Shown: positions 44,301-54,480, numbered from the stretch's first letter. The stretch is 64,000 nucleotides of DNA from Paramarasmius palmivorus (GCA_037176845.1 JAYKXP010000010.1:186001-250000); one strand, 5' to 3'. Made by a program: numbers and translations. Notes: a model not told the origin generated them from the sequence alone.

Positions 44301-44417
44301 AATTCCTCACTTCCCATTTCCACTCCTTCCGTTCAACGCTGCGCGAAGAGAAACACAAAGAACAAAAATTGCACTCTTACAGTTTCGTACCAATGTACGA
44401 AACCGTAAGAGATGCAT

Positions 44418-44500
44418 AGGCCTAACTGGTAATTGAACCCAGTACCTCCTGAATTCGAGTCTCCATCCCAGAGCAGGAATCATGCCCTGATCCTGCCTCT
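44418..44500 (-). pseudogene. tRNA-Pro pseudogene
   Basis: The 3' half (GGTTCAATTACCAGTTAGGC on the minus strand) and part of the anticodon arm (CCTGCTCTGGG) resemble the intact tRNA-Pro genes at 47.8 and 52-54 kb. The T-arm has a mismatch and the 5' acceptor strand is gone. The same downstream hairpin as beside the intact copy is kept (44374-44411), and the surrounding 400 bp are collinear with 47.6-48.0 kb. Confidence 0.6.
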
Positions 44501-45147
44501 CGACGTCGGGGAAAGAGTCTAGGCACATAGGTACCCGCACAGCCACATGACAACTGAACACGCAGCCGACAACGTATACGCTTCTTCAATCGTAACTTTC
44601 TCAACTCAACTACTTCTCGAAACGGATAGACATACTTAGAGGTATGGCCTTGACTTTGTTTTAATGCTACTATTTGCATCCGAGTCCCATCGACTCCCTT
44701 TCACAGCATTATTGAGCTCGTGTCAACATCTCAAAGGTCCCCATTGGCGAATCTTGTAAGTGTTTACCTTTCCATTTAGGCCGCGATTTATTTGATTTTT
44801 TTAGCAAGGATTATGAACACTAGACGACGATCAACATCATACGAGGTATGGCTTCTATCCACCTAGTTCGCGTCTGATTCTTGCCTCACAGATCGCGACC
44901 GAATATCAATGAACCTTCAACTTTGGTAACATTCGTGGCTTTCAGTTTTGTTTAATTTACACATTCTGACATCCCATACCTTCGAGTTATCGACTCGCGA
45001 AACTTCGGCATTTGAACAGGGCCTAGTCTGGCGCGTTCTACCGAGTCGACGTTTCCAGACCTTTGATTAATCACTGCGAAGAACGTCTACATTCTCTCGG
45101 ACTCTAACTAGCTAGGGCACTGAAGACGTCGCGGAATCTAAGGTATT

Positions 45148-46762
45148 TTATGCTTGACCACCAGGGACAATGGTAGCCTCTGTATACTCGTCCTCATCTC
45201 TTCTGGCCGTCCTAACCTTCCAGGTCGCTAATGTTGGGCTAGTTAACCCCCTAGCCGTTTCGTGCAAGTTCAGCATAAGCCGACAAAGCATAGTTGCTGA
45301 AATACTGAAAGGGTAGATATTAGTACATACTCAAAGCTGCCAAGGAATCTAGGCGGACATGCTATACGCACCAAGTCGCGAATGAGGATAATCCTCCACG
45401 CATGAATGGCTGGGTCGAATCAACTGTTGATTGCATGCTAGTAAATAAAATCAACTCACGCCACAAAACTTGCAAGGACAAGTCAGAAGTCAGCGGATCC
45501 ATCGTCCAAATGTCGGACACTCACATAGAACGTTAATATGTTAGCTAGATTTGCCAATGTCATGCAACTATGGTTCGAGTGGCTGTCAGCCCTTCATCAA
45601 AGACCAAGGGAAATACTCGCCCAAAATATATCGCTCCGTCTCTGAAGAGTAGCGATAGAAGACTCGGTCGATTTGCTTTTCCAATACCAAATTCGTGCCA
45701 GAATTCGTACGTCCGAGCGGCCGTCAGAGTGAATATGATGGTGTCGTAGACAAAGAGAGTTAGCCAGATGCCAGCAATTCCTAGTGATGATCAGTACACA
45801 TGGAAGGACAGGCAGTGTTTAGATATCCATACGTAGCGACCTATTGTTGATCCTACTCAATGAAAAACACATCTCTAAAAGAAACAGCCTGACTCACGTT
45901 TGTCGGGATATCCCAAGGTGACAGCCCAGTTGAATAGGATAGTGTACTTGTTCTTGACCAGCAAGCACATACTGTTAAGAAGCAAGTCAGATACGGACAA
46001 GGTTGAACCTTGATGAGCTCACGCACACCCGAGACACCTGAAACGACCAACACAGTCGCCCCAAAAAGCCATAATATTCGCTTGTCGGCGCAGTATAGGG
46101 CGTATATTCTGATCATCAGCAATGCTAATAAGAGTGAAGGTGTCGGTCTTTGCGAATGTCACGGTCGAAAACATGTGGCACTCACTACCAGTTATACAAT
46201 GTGATAATAGTAATATGACTTGACGGTAGAGGGTAAATGTGGGGCAGCTGGTGCAGCAATTACTAGTTGAGGTGCCTGTAGCCTGCAAATGGTGCGACTA
46301 CTTACCTCTGAAAAAGGATCAGTCACTGAATTCAATGCACCAGAAGGAATAAAGTCGGTACCTCTTCTTTCAACGGATAAAAAGACAAGAACAAGACTAA
46401 TATGTTGCTCGCCAGGGTGAAAGCTCTAAAAGCAAGGTAAATAATACTGCTTCGCGACCTTGGGCGCATCCAGATATAATTGATCTCTCGGTCTGGTTAT
46501 TATCAGAAACAGCTCTTTGTGTTCTCAGATATTCTGCTTACCGAGTGTGAGAAGGTAATCCCAAAAGACGATTCCTACAATTTGAACAAGATCTGTAATG
46601 AGTCGACACGATAGGGTCGCTAAAACCAACCTACGGCAACGATCTGCAAGACTTGATGGATATAACTAGGAACCATGCTTTCAGACACCATCTCGAGAGA
46701 ACGAGAAGAGTTGGTTTACTCACTGATCTCTTATAGAGTCATCCAGCAGCGGCACATCTTCC
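45148..46762 (-). CDS. DUF6533-type multi-pass membrane protein (copy 2)
   Basis: Start ATG at 46760-46762 (MEDVPLLDDSIRD). The spliced reading continues HYIHQVLQIVAV, GIVFWDYLLTLG and REINYIWMRPRSRSSIIYLA, the DUF6533 signature, then FTLYRQVILLLSHCIT, LLMIRIYALYCADKRILWLF, and FVYDTIIFTLTAARTYEFW with LLSLLFRDGAIYF. It ends MLCRLMLNLHETARGL... at a stop at 45148. Exon order and junctions follow copy 1 at 40.8-42.5 kb, and the flanks are also similar, so this is a tandem segmental duplicate. Plasma-membrane or endomembrane location expected, function unknown. Some intron boundaries are provisional. Confidence 0.7.
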
Positions 46763-47731
46763 ATTTCGATGTTTGAGCAATGGGTAGCAAGCCCAGGTGA
46801 ATTCTTCTGCGATTTGAGGGGCCTTAAGTATCCTCCAAATTGTTCCCGGTACATTCAAGGTGTCATTCACTTTGGTAGATGACGGCTCGGAATTGAGCAA
46901 CCCAAGGCTATCTGGTTTCACTACATGATGAGATGGCATATGGCTCGGGGGTCGTGAGTGTTGAACGTTAAAGAAGGCATTGAGGCCCGGACTAGAACAC
47001 AAGATTGAGCGATGTGCTAATGAAATGGGTTTAGCGCATGAATAGACTTACTGGAATGTGTCACTGTAAGGAAATCGTTAGAGCCTTTCCGGGATTCGTA
47101 TACGGTCCTAGTCTAGGGGACACACAAAGACTTGAGAGGAGATGCTTATTGCCCAAAGCCGAGTCGAGCCAGGTCGAAGGGATGGCGAGTATGCAAAACG
47201 CACGTGTAATAGGTTGAGGGTATAATCAATCCTGGCAAGAGATGTAACACGAAACAGGGGCAGGGTGCTTTTGAGCCGAGAAAGCCCAAATGAGTTTTAT
47301 GTGCATCATACGTGGTCAGGCGTACCAAACAGTGGGTATTTGACGACTTGAGATGAAGTATCGCCGGCGCCGGGTGGAAATGTGGAAATTTCAAATTTGA
47401 AAGAGCGTCACGGTAAACGACGGTCACTTAATATGCGAAGAGATCAAAGTTTGAATTTCTTCGTCGCAAATGTGGAGATAGATTGAAAACGTCGAGGCCC
47501 CGGTGTATGAGAGTAGGAGAGCAAACAGAGGCGGAATCTTCAAGTTGAGCGCCTGTAGTACATATGGTGTTTCATCCGAGAATCTGGACCAAGAGTCAGA
47601 AGGAGTCAGCTTCCGAAGAGTACGAAAAACTCACCAAAACCGAGAACTCCCTAATTCCACCCCTTCCGTTCAATGTTGCGCCCGCGAAAGAGAGACAACA
47701 CGAAACACGAAAGAGAAGAACAAAAAGTGCA
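46763..47731. other. Intergenic region upstream of DUF6533 copy 2
   Basis: No gene supported. From about 47600 it matches 44260-44370, the flank of the tRNA pseudogene. Confidence 0.35.
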
Positions 47732-47769
47732 CTCTTACAGTTTCGTACCACCGTACGAAACCGCAAGAG
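47732..47769. repeat. Hairpin immediately downstream of a tRNA-Pro gene
   Basis: Arms CTCTTACAGTTTCGTAC and GTACGAAACCGCAAGAG pair with two mismatches around a 4-nt loop. It lies 6 bp past the 3' end of the minus-strand tRNA. A copy with one mismatch lies in the same place beside the tRNA pseudogene (44374-44411). Confidence 0.55.
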
Positions 47770-47775
47770 ATGCAT

Positions 47776-47867
47776 GGGCCTAACTGGGAATTGAACCCAG
47801 GACCTCCTGCATTCAAGAACTTCAAGGGATACCCAAAGCAGGAATCATACGACTAGACCATTAGGCC
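47776..47867 (-). tRNA. tRNA-Pro (anticodon TGG) with a 20-nt intron
   Basis: On the minus strand the gene begins GGCCTAATGGTCTAGTCGTA and ends TTCAATTCCCAGTTAGGCC plus discriminator C. The acceptor stem GGCCTAA/TTAGGCC, A box (TGGTCTAGTCG), B box (GGTTCAATTCC) and anticodon stem CCTGC/GCAGG all pair. The loop TTTGGGT gives anticodon TGG. A 20-nt intron after position 37 brings 92 nt down to 72. Confidence 0.9.
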
Positions 47868-48032
47868 GGTGTTGGTCTGTCAACATAGGGAAATCGAATG
47901 GACAAGGAAGAGAGGTAAATAGGCACCAACACAGCCACATGACAAATGAACACGCTGCCGCAGCCGACAACGCTTCTTCAACTTCAATCGTAACTAACAC
48001 TTTCACTCAACTCAAAACTCGCAGGACGAACA

Positions 48033-48739
48033 ATGCTAACAACCCTCTCCCTAATCGCCCTTCTCCTCGCCCTTCTCCTTCTAGTTCATTTCTACGTTAA
48101 ACCATTCATACCGATCCCAGAGTCGTGGGTTGAGAGGTTTAACAGACGGGGTGTTGGTGCGTGTCTTTCTTCCCATTCTTCATCTCCTTCCTTCCGACGT
48201 ACACCCAACTAACAACAAACATACACCCAGGTTACACCCCTCTAAGAACCTTCGCCGCCCAAGCCGCCTCTGGTCTTTCTTCATCCACATTCGACATCGA
48301 GTCTGCAAATATCCGCGAAGGGGACTCGAGGATGGGGTTGGATGAGGACGGTGTTAGGGATGTTAGGGAGATTATGAGAATTGAGGGTGTTGGGTGAGTG
48401 CTTTATCTCGTTGGTTTCGGTTTCGTTTTGGCTCGCGGTTGGTTGCGGTTGGCGGTGTTTCTCCTTTCTCCTTCTTCTTCAACCAAGTCTCGATGCTGAC
48501 GATATGCACAGGTTTGATCAAGCGAGGTTGATTAGGCAGAATAGGATTTTGGCTGAGAATGGGATTGATCCTAGTGGTGAGTCGTGTTCTCTCTTTGCGC
48601 GTTGTTGGTGCTCGCGAGGACCAAGTCGGTTCGAACGCCGCCGCTTTCCTTCGCTCCTATACGCTTCTCGACCGTGTTACTCATGCGCTCTGTCACGACA
48701 GGTATGCCACTGGATTCAAAGGCTGTTACGAGGCTTTAG
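48033..48739 (+). CDS. DUF2015-family small membrane-anchored protein
   Basis: Four exons (48033-48156, 48231-48393, 48512-48576, 48702-48739) give an intact 129-residue protein. An N-terminal membrane helix (LSLIALLLALLLLVHFYV) is followed by a short lumenal or cytosolic domain. Its hallmark is FDQARLIRQNRILAENGIDP, then SGMPLDSKAVTRL at the C-terminus, which is the conserved end of this fungal family. Function unknown. It sits just right of the tRNA-Pro gene and is divergent from it. Confidence 0.8.
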
Positions 48740-48834
48740 CGAACGCGGACACTCTTTCCTTTCTCAAAAAAAAATTGCTACACATTCATTGGAATTATCT
48801 CTATTGCTGTTGTATTCGTACCTCATACTTGTAC

Positions 48835-49050
48835 CCATGCTTAGTTCGTTATTTATTTCACGAAGGCGTGTTTGATCTGCCAGACCACACAACCGTTTCC
48901 GCCAGATGGGAGATGGTTAATTATTTGATGCATGGTACGGCTCACCGCAAAGTTCAAGAACACCCAGATCCTTCCATAGTTGTCATCGTGATTCATGTTA
49001 CAATCATATGGTGCATGATGCACAATCCCTTCCAAGAGACGACTAAAGAA
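48835..49050. repeat. Left copy of a diverged direct repeat flanking the repeat-peptide gene
   Basis: AATTATTTGATG, TACGGCTCACCGCAAAGTTC and the stretch to CCCTTCCAAGAGACGAC resemble, in the same order, sequence near 51095-51230. No coding function is evident. Confidence 0.4.
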
Positions 49051-49352
49051 TGACTGGCAACCAGCCGGACCTAGTTGATGGATATGTGCAGATCGCTAAC
49101 GCGCGTGATAACTGCAAGCAAAACATATGAAATTTCACGAGATACTCAAAGACAAGTGTCTACAGAGTATAGTAAAAGTCATTGTCCAAGAAACGATATT
49201 TAGGTTTTTTTTACGAGTTATTCGAAATCAGAAGGCTTCATGTAAACGAATCACGATTATCAAGCACAGAAAATTCAACGACGAGCTGGAGGAGGAGGTA
49301 CCTGGCCACCTTTGGGCGGAGCAGGCTCACCCTTTGGAGGGGGCGGGACTTC

Positions 49353-50449
49353 CTAACGACGCTGAGGTGGCGGAGGTGGTGGAGCCTGACCATCCTTAGG
49401 AGGCGCAGGAGTTCCAGGTGGTGGAGGAACATCAGCACGACGCTGAGGTGGTGGAGGTGGCGGCGCCTGACCACCCTTGGGAGGTGCGGGAGTTCCAGGT
49501 GGAGGTGGGACTTCCTGACGACGCTGAGGTGGCGGAGGTGGTGGAGCATGACCATCCTTAGGAGGCGCAGGAGTTCCAGGCGGTGGCGGAACATCAGCAC
49601 GACGCTGAGGTGGTGGAGGTGGCGGAGCCTGACCATCCTTAGGAGGCGCAGGAGTTCCAGGTGGTGGCGGAACTTCAGCGCGACGCTGAGGTGGTGGGGA
49701 CGGTGGTGCATGGCCATCCTTGGGCGGAGCAGGCTCACCCTTTGGAGGCGGAACTTCAGCACGACGCTGAGGTGGTGGAGGTGGCGGCGCCTGACCACCC
49801 TTGGGAGGTGCGGGAGTTCCAGGTGGAGGTGGGACTTCCTGACGACGCTGAGGTGGCGGAGGTGGTGGAGCATGACCATCCTTAGGAGGCACAGGAGTCC
49901 CAGGTGGTGGCGGAACATCAGCACGACGCTGAGGTGGTGGGGGCGGTGGTGCATGGCCATCCTTGGGCGGAGCAGGCTCACCCTTTGGAGGCGGAACTTC
50001 AGCACGACGCTGAGGCGGCGGAGGTGGTGGCGCGTGGCCATCCTTGGGCGGAGCAGGCTCACCCTTTGGAGGCGGAACCTCAGCACGACGCTGAGGTGGC
50101 GGTACCCGGCCACCTTTGGGAGGAACCGGCAGACCTGCTGGAGGTGGCGGAACATCAGCACGACGTTGAGCCGGCGGGGGTGGCGGCACCTGGCCATCCT
50201 TAGGAGGAAGAAGTCCCCCAGCAGGTGGTGGTGGAGCCTCACCACGACGCTGAGGAGGTGGATGAATAGGCGCTCCTACGCCGACTTTGACACCCAAGGC
50301 GTCAGTGCCAGGTTGAACAGGGAGCTAGAGTAATTGATCTGAGTGAGCATAACGTGCGATAGAATTGATAGATGAGGTGTACTCACAGCGACGGCGTATG
50401 AAGCCATTGCAAGTGCAAGGAAAGCAGGTGCAAGTCGGAAAGTCTTCAT
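49353..50449 (-). CDS. Secreted proline-rich repeat protein, candidate Kex2-processed repeat peptide precursor
   Basis: Two exons (50387-50449 and 49353-50324) give 344 residues. Exon 1 is a signal peptide (MKTFRLAPAFLALAMASYAV, cleavage near Ala21). After a short spacer come 11 complete imperfect repeats of about 25-30 residues, each of the form (A/Q)(D/E)VPPPPGTPAPPKDGH followed by a proline run and QRR. Each Arg-Arg is a potential kexin site, so processing in the secretory pathway would release a family of near-identical proline-rich peptides. A TATAAAA box lies about 95 bp upstream of the ATG. The stop is TAG at 49353-49355, where other repeats have CAG; the frame then continues through one more repeat end to TGA at 49275. 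There are no Cys residues and Tyr is seen only in the signal peptide, so it is unlike dikaritin precursors. It could instead be a structural wall protein. Confidence 0.8.
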
Positions 50450-50999
50450 ATTTGTTAAGAGTCGAGTTGAAAAAGAACTAGTAGTAGTTGTGAACCGATG
50501 AGAAAGTGTTTTGGTGAAGAGTGTCTTCCAGAACGACGAGCTTTTATACCAGTGGCACCATCTCTGGTTGAGCGGTCCATCGCTCGAAGGATGGAGTAGG
50601 CGATGGATTTGGGTCGAAGAGTTGACGGTAACATAACACGGGAATATCGCTTGTTACAATGAAGTTTCAAGTTCGCTGCGCATCCGACTGTGCGCACGGA
50701 GAAGCATCCTGGGGTAATTAGGTTAATCGAACAATAGTTGGTGGTTTGCGCCTACACAGAATGGAATGCGTTGGATCCCAGGGTGCACGTTGGAGGCTGG
50801 AGCGTCAGAGTCGTATCTTCCTACTTGTGTTACTTTGAGGATACAGCAAGGTTTTGGATTGCTAGAGCGGCGACTACCGATCGCCGAACCTCCAAAGAGT
50901 GTTGAACGCGATTCCGATTCTGGCGGGGAGTATTGTATTACTTATGTGAAGACCAGACTCGGAGAGTTATTTTTGTGGCTTTGAAATTGAACACGCAGT
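50450..50999. other. Promoter side of the repeat-peptide gene
   Basis: It contains the TATAAAA box at 50543-50549 (minus strand). No other feature seen. Confidence 0.4.
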
Positions 51000-51230
51000 T
51001 ATGGTTCTTCTCTATTCTCTAGAGTTCATAGCGGCTAACGACCCACGAGGACTTCTTCCAACAGCTTTTGTCCGTAAAAATACTTAGGAGATTGCCAATT
51101 ATTTGATAGTAGACGTAACACGGCTCACCGTGAAGTTCAAGAACCCCAAATCCCGTCATCATGATGTTGAATGCTGAAAGCCAAACTGAAACGCGGTGCA
51201 TGATCCCTTCCGCGACCTGACCAAAAGGTG
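51000..51230. repeat. Right copy of the diverged direct repeat flanking the repeat-peptide gene
   Basis: Resembles 48835-49050 in the same orientation: AATTATTTGATAG, CACGGCTCACCGTGAAGTTC, and then a GTGCATGATCCCTTCC segment. Confidence 0.4.
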
Positions 51231-52354
51231 AGCTTGACCTGCGAAACACTTCAGCTGAATATGTGTGCATGTCGAACTTTACCGTTTACGCATGATGTAG
51301 CGCATTCAGAGTTCGAACCTCGGAATCATTGCCTTGGATCTCAGATTTCAGCGCTCGACATTTCTAGGGTTAATGACGAAAGCGCTTACTGAGCTATGAA
51401 TCACAAGCAGACCAGTGACCAGTGACCACCCGATTATCCTGGACGCTTTTACCAAAGAACTCTCAGAGCTCGAAACATGTAACCGGTTTCTCGTAAATCC
51501 AGCCCGACTGGCGAATCCGCTAAACTAGTTTGGTCGCGTATGGAAGTCACCCGAGCTCTTCTCCAAGTTCGAGTTTCTTGAGGTCTGACTCGGTCGACGT
51601 CTTTTGGGGGTGTGAACATGCTGAAAGGAGGCTAGTGAGTTTACAGAGAACAAAGAACAACGGCGAGCGGGCAAGGGGTGAACGTTTTGACGTGTAATCT
51701 TGAGGAGAGGACGCTCAAATTTCAAATCTCGACTGAACAGCAGAAATAATAAGTCAAACCTATGAATACAACTTGTCAACGCGACGATCTCGAAAGAAAG
51801 GAAAGAAAAAACACACACACACACACTTCGTTCCTTCCGAGGTCTTCAACGTTTAACTTCGATATCCCTTCTCGAGCTCATGCTTCCTCCAATCGTCAGC
51901 GTCGAAGCTGAATGAGTCTTGAGAGCTAGTTTCTTGTGCATGATCTTGAACGTGAACGTGTCGATAAGAATGGTTGAGTTTTCGCGTTTATCGGAAGGGA
52001 GCGAAGGGGTGAAGCTAAGATTCCGAGAAGCCTGAGCGTGTCAAAAGCTTTCAGAACAGTGAACTACGCCGTTTTCGAGACCTTTCTGTGCAGAATGTTA
52101 GTAAATCGACTGGAAAAGCAAGACCGAGTCGGCTACGCACCGTTATTGATTTGTAGCAAACCCCAGCTCAGATTCGGTAAATCCCAAGTGGTGATGGTTT
52201 CGGAGCAAGTGGAAACTGCTAGTGGGCGCTCTTTTTCTCTTTGTTCTGATCTGCGGTAAAAGTCAAACGCATTTCTACTCACCGCCGAGAGGATTATTCA
52301 TTCCGCGAAAATACATGTGCAATCCAGATAAACCAGAGACAGAGAATAGGCACC
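51231..52354. other. Intergenic region with a CA microsatellite
   Basis: An (AC)n run lies at about 51810-51828. No gene or RNA supported. Confidence 0.35.
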
Positions 52355-52446
52355 GGCCTAATGGTCTAGTCGTATGATTCCTGCTTTGGGTATCTCTTGA
52401 AGTTCTTGAATGCAGGAGGTCCTGGGTTCAATTCCCAGTTAGGCCC
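52355..52446 (+). tRNA. tRNA-Pro (anticodon TGG) with a 20-nt intron
   Basis: Same mature sequence as the copy at 47776-47867. The intron differs from that copy by one base. First unit of a tandem array with about 0.83-kb spacing. Confidence 0.9.
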
Positions 52447-52704
52447 GTTTGCGTTTTCTCGTCGTATATTTTTTGCCTGGCGTCGATATCTAGTTTTTGG
52501 ATTCGGATTCTGTATGAAAAGATGCTGATAATGTACATGAAAAGGTGGGCTCCAAATGATTTCGTGTGTCCTGCCTACTGATTGATCATCTTCATCTCCA
52601 ACGATCCATGTGTATGAGGAAACGGATTTGGATTCGAGGCACACTCTACATCCCATCTCGTCGTCAATGATTCCGTGGGTCCCGACAGTGCTAATTGTTC
52701 ATCT

Positions 52705-53076
52705 TCAGCTGAGAGCTCCAACTTCAACAATCCACGAGGAAAGGCCACGACGTACCCTGTTATTATTAATTCGGACTCGAGGCTCCACACCCGTACCCAT
52801 AGCCTCCAACCTCCCAACACGATCCCTGATATCCCGAATCTCATCATGAATTTGCTTGAATTCCTGTCGAATCTCATCGCGTAGTTGTTTGAAAATCTCA
52901 TCGTGCATTTGCTTGAATTCCTCTCGAATCTCTTCGTGTAGTTGTTTGAATTCCTCCCGAATCACCTGCCGAAGCTCTTGGCGAAGTTGTTGGAACTCTG
53001 GACGGAGGAGGGCTACGATTTGGTTTGCTATTTCGTTGGGGTCGAGAGTAGGAGTTGGGGTTGGGGTTGATGCCAT
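52705..53076 (-). CDS. Small coiled-coil protein (copy 1)
   Basis: One exon, 123 residues, starting MASTPTPTPTLDPNEIANQI. Residues about 25-90 are an almost uninterrupted amphipathic helix with repeating (E/R)EEFKQ(L/M)H(D/E)E(I) units, a strong coiled-coil prediction. The C-terminus ends in a basic RINNNRVRRG segment. I do not recognise the family. Copy 2 (53458-53898) has the same start and end motifs but a shorter coiled coil and a longer tail. In copy 1, sequence past the stop resembles copy 2's tail in another frame, so the end here may be a frameshift truncation. It is transcribed away from the tRNA-Pro at 53195. Confidence 0.5.
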   Translation of the reverse strand: MASTPTPTPTLDPNEIANQIVALLRPEFQQLRQELRQVIREEFKQLHEEIREEFKQMHDEIFKQLRDEIRQEFKQIHDEIRDIRDRVGRLEAMGTGVEPRVRINNNRVRRGLSSWIVEVGALS

Positions 53077-53194
53077 GGTGGTGGGTGTTGAGGTCTGAGG
53101 AGAATTAGGAGGCAGACTGAAACGCGTTGAACGATCACGTCAAGTCGAAGGATGAGGCTGAGCGTGAAACTGAAAGGAACGCGGGACTGACACC

Positions 53195-53297
53195 GGCCTA
53201 ATGGTCTAGTCGTATGATTCCTGCTTTGGGTACCCGTCAATAAACCCATGGAATACTTGAATGCAGGAGGTCCTGGGTTCAATTCCCAGTTAGGCCC
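53195..53297 (+). tRNA. tRNA-Pro (anticodon TGG) with a 31-nt intron
   Basis: Mature part identical to the other copies (72 nt after removing the intron). The intron, between positions 37 and 38, is 31 nt and shares only its ends with those of the 20-nt introns. Confidence 0.9.
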
Positions 53298-53457
53298 TTG
53301 ATAACTCTCGAATCGCGTTTTTAGATTCTTGTGTATCTGCCCAGCACGGTGATATCTAGACATTGGATTCTCAAGATCTGAAGGTGTGATGTCGACCTTG
53401 ATTTTAATGATTCCGTGGGATGATGTATGTACATGAAAAGATGTAAGGTCCAAATGA

Positions 53458-53898
53458 TTAGATACACCCCAACCTGATTTTCGTGTGTCCTGATTGATTG
53501 ATCATCTCCAACGATCCATGTGCATGAGGAGAGGAAAGGCCACTGCCTACGGATCCGAGGCCACACCCCATACCCCATCTCGTCGTCAATGATTCCGTGG
53601 GTCCCGACAGTGCTAATTGATCATCTTGAACTTGAGCTCCAACAATCCACGAGGAAAGGCCACGACGTACCCTGTTAATTCGAATCCGAGGCACCATACC
53701 CGTACCCGTACCCATCACAATCATAGTCTCCGACCTCCCAACCCTCATCTCCTCTCGACGTTGTCTGAAATCCTGACGAAGCTCTTCGCGAAGTCGCTGA
53801 AACTCTGGACGGAGGAGGGCTACGATTGCGTTTGCTATTTCGTTGATTTGATTGGGGTCGTATATGGGGCTTGGGGTTGGTGTTGGGGTTGAAGCCAT
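53458..53898 (-). CDS. Small coiled-coil protein (copy 2)
   Basis: One exon, 146 residues, starting MASTPTPTPSPIYDPNQI. It shares with copy 1 the segment ANAIVALLRPEFQRLREELR, then the RINRVRRGLSSWIVG segment, and continues into a tail (DDQLALSGPTESLTTRWG) that in copy 1 is out of frame. The coiled coil is shorter by about 50 residues, as if repeat units had been lost here or gained in copy 1. The longer upstream frame reaching 54201 would run through the tRNA-Pro at 54021, so the ATG at 53898 is the credible start. Function unknown. Confidence 0.5.
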   Translation of the reverse strand: MASTPTPTPSPIYDPNQINEIANAIVALLRPEFQRLREELRQDFRQRREEMRVGRSETMIVMGTGTGMVPRIRINRVRRGLSSWIVGAQVQDDQLALSGPTESLTTRWGMGCGLGSVGSGLSSPHAHGSLEMINQSGHTKIRLGCI

Positions 53899-54020
53899 GG
53901 TGGTGAGTGTGGGTGTTGAGGAAGAACAGGAGGCAGACTGAGACGCGGTTTGTTCAGTTGAACGATCACGTGAAGTCGCCGTGTGAGGATAGTGCGGAAA
54001 AGGAACGCGGGACCCACAAC

Positions 54021-54116
54021 GGCCTAATGGTCTAGTCGTATGATTCCTGCTTTGGGTATGCTTCTTTCCCCATCCTACGCTGCAGGAGGTCCTGGGTTCA
54101 ATTCCCAGTTGGGCCC
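54021..54116 (+). tRNA. tRNA-Pro (anticodon TGG) with a 24-nt intron
   Basis: Differs from the other copies in the mature part by one base that gives a G-U pair in the acceptor stem (TTGGGCC at the 3' strand). The 24-nt intron is unrelated to those of the other copies. Confidence 0.9.
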
Positions 54117-54480
54117 TTTTTGGTGTATGGCATGATCTTTTTTCTTTTGTGACGCTTACACTGGACGCTCCTATCCCAGACAACATCGCCGCTATATGCA
54201 TTCTCAGAACGCGGTTAAACGCCCTGTAGGATCAACGCAAAACCAGGATCACGGATATCGTCACACGCGTAGTAGGGAAGCGAATGCCATTGTGGGTTCT
54301 TTCAATGCTTGGTGCGGACGTTGACTGGGTTACAACTCCTAGAGGCAGTGGATCAGAGTATTGGCCGTTCCCTGGTACGGTGAAGGTAACATCCTGATGC
54401 TATGGAAGAGAAGGAATGGAGAAGTAGCTTTGACGGCGATGTCGCTATTCGGAGATAATTTTCATTCTCCTCTCTTCCTC
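54117..54480. other. Upstream region of the membrane protein gene
   Basis: In-frame ATGs at about 54397 and 54439 could extend the next gene at its 5' end. Nothing else seen. Confidence 0.3.

Noticed and set aside
49182..50333. Plus-strand open frame of 383 codons, rich in Trp and Arg
   Set aside because: It is the antisense shadow of the proline repeats; CCx codons read backwards give xGG (Trp/Arg). The minus strand has a signal peptide, an intron and a TATA box.
51810..51828. CA dinucleotide run considered as a functional repeat
   Set aside because: Simple microsatellite with no context suggesting function.
53458..54201. Longer upstream extension of the second coiled-coil frame
   Set aside because: It would run through the tRNA-Pro at 54021-54116, and the paralogue starts at the equivalent of 53898.
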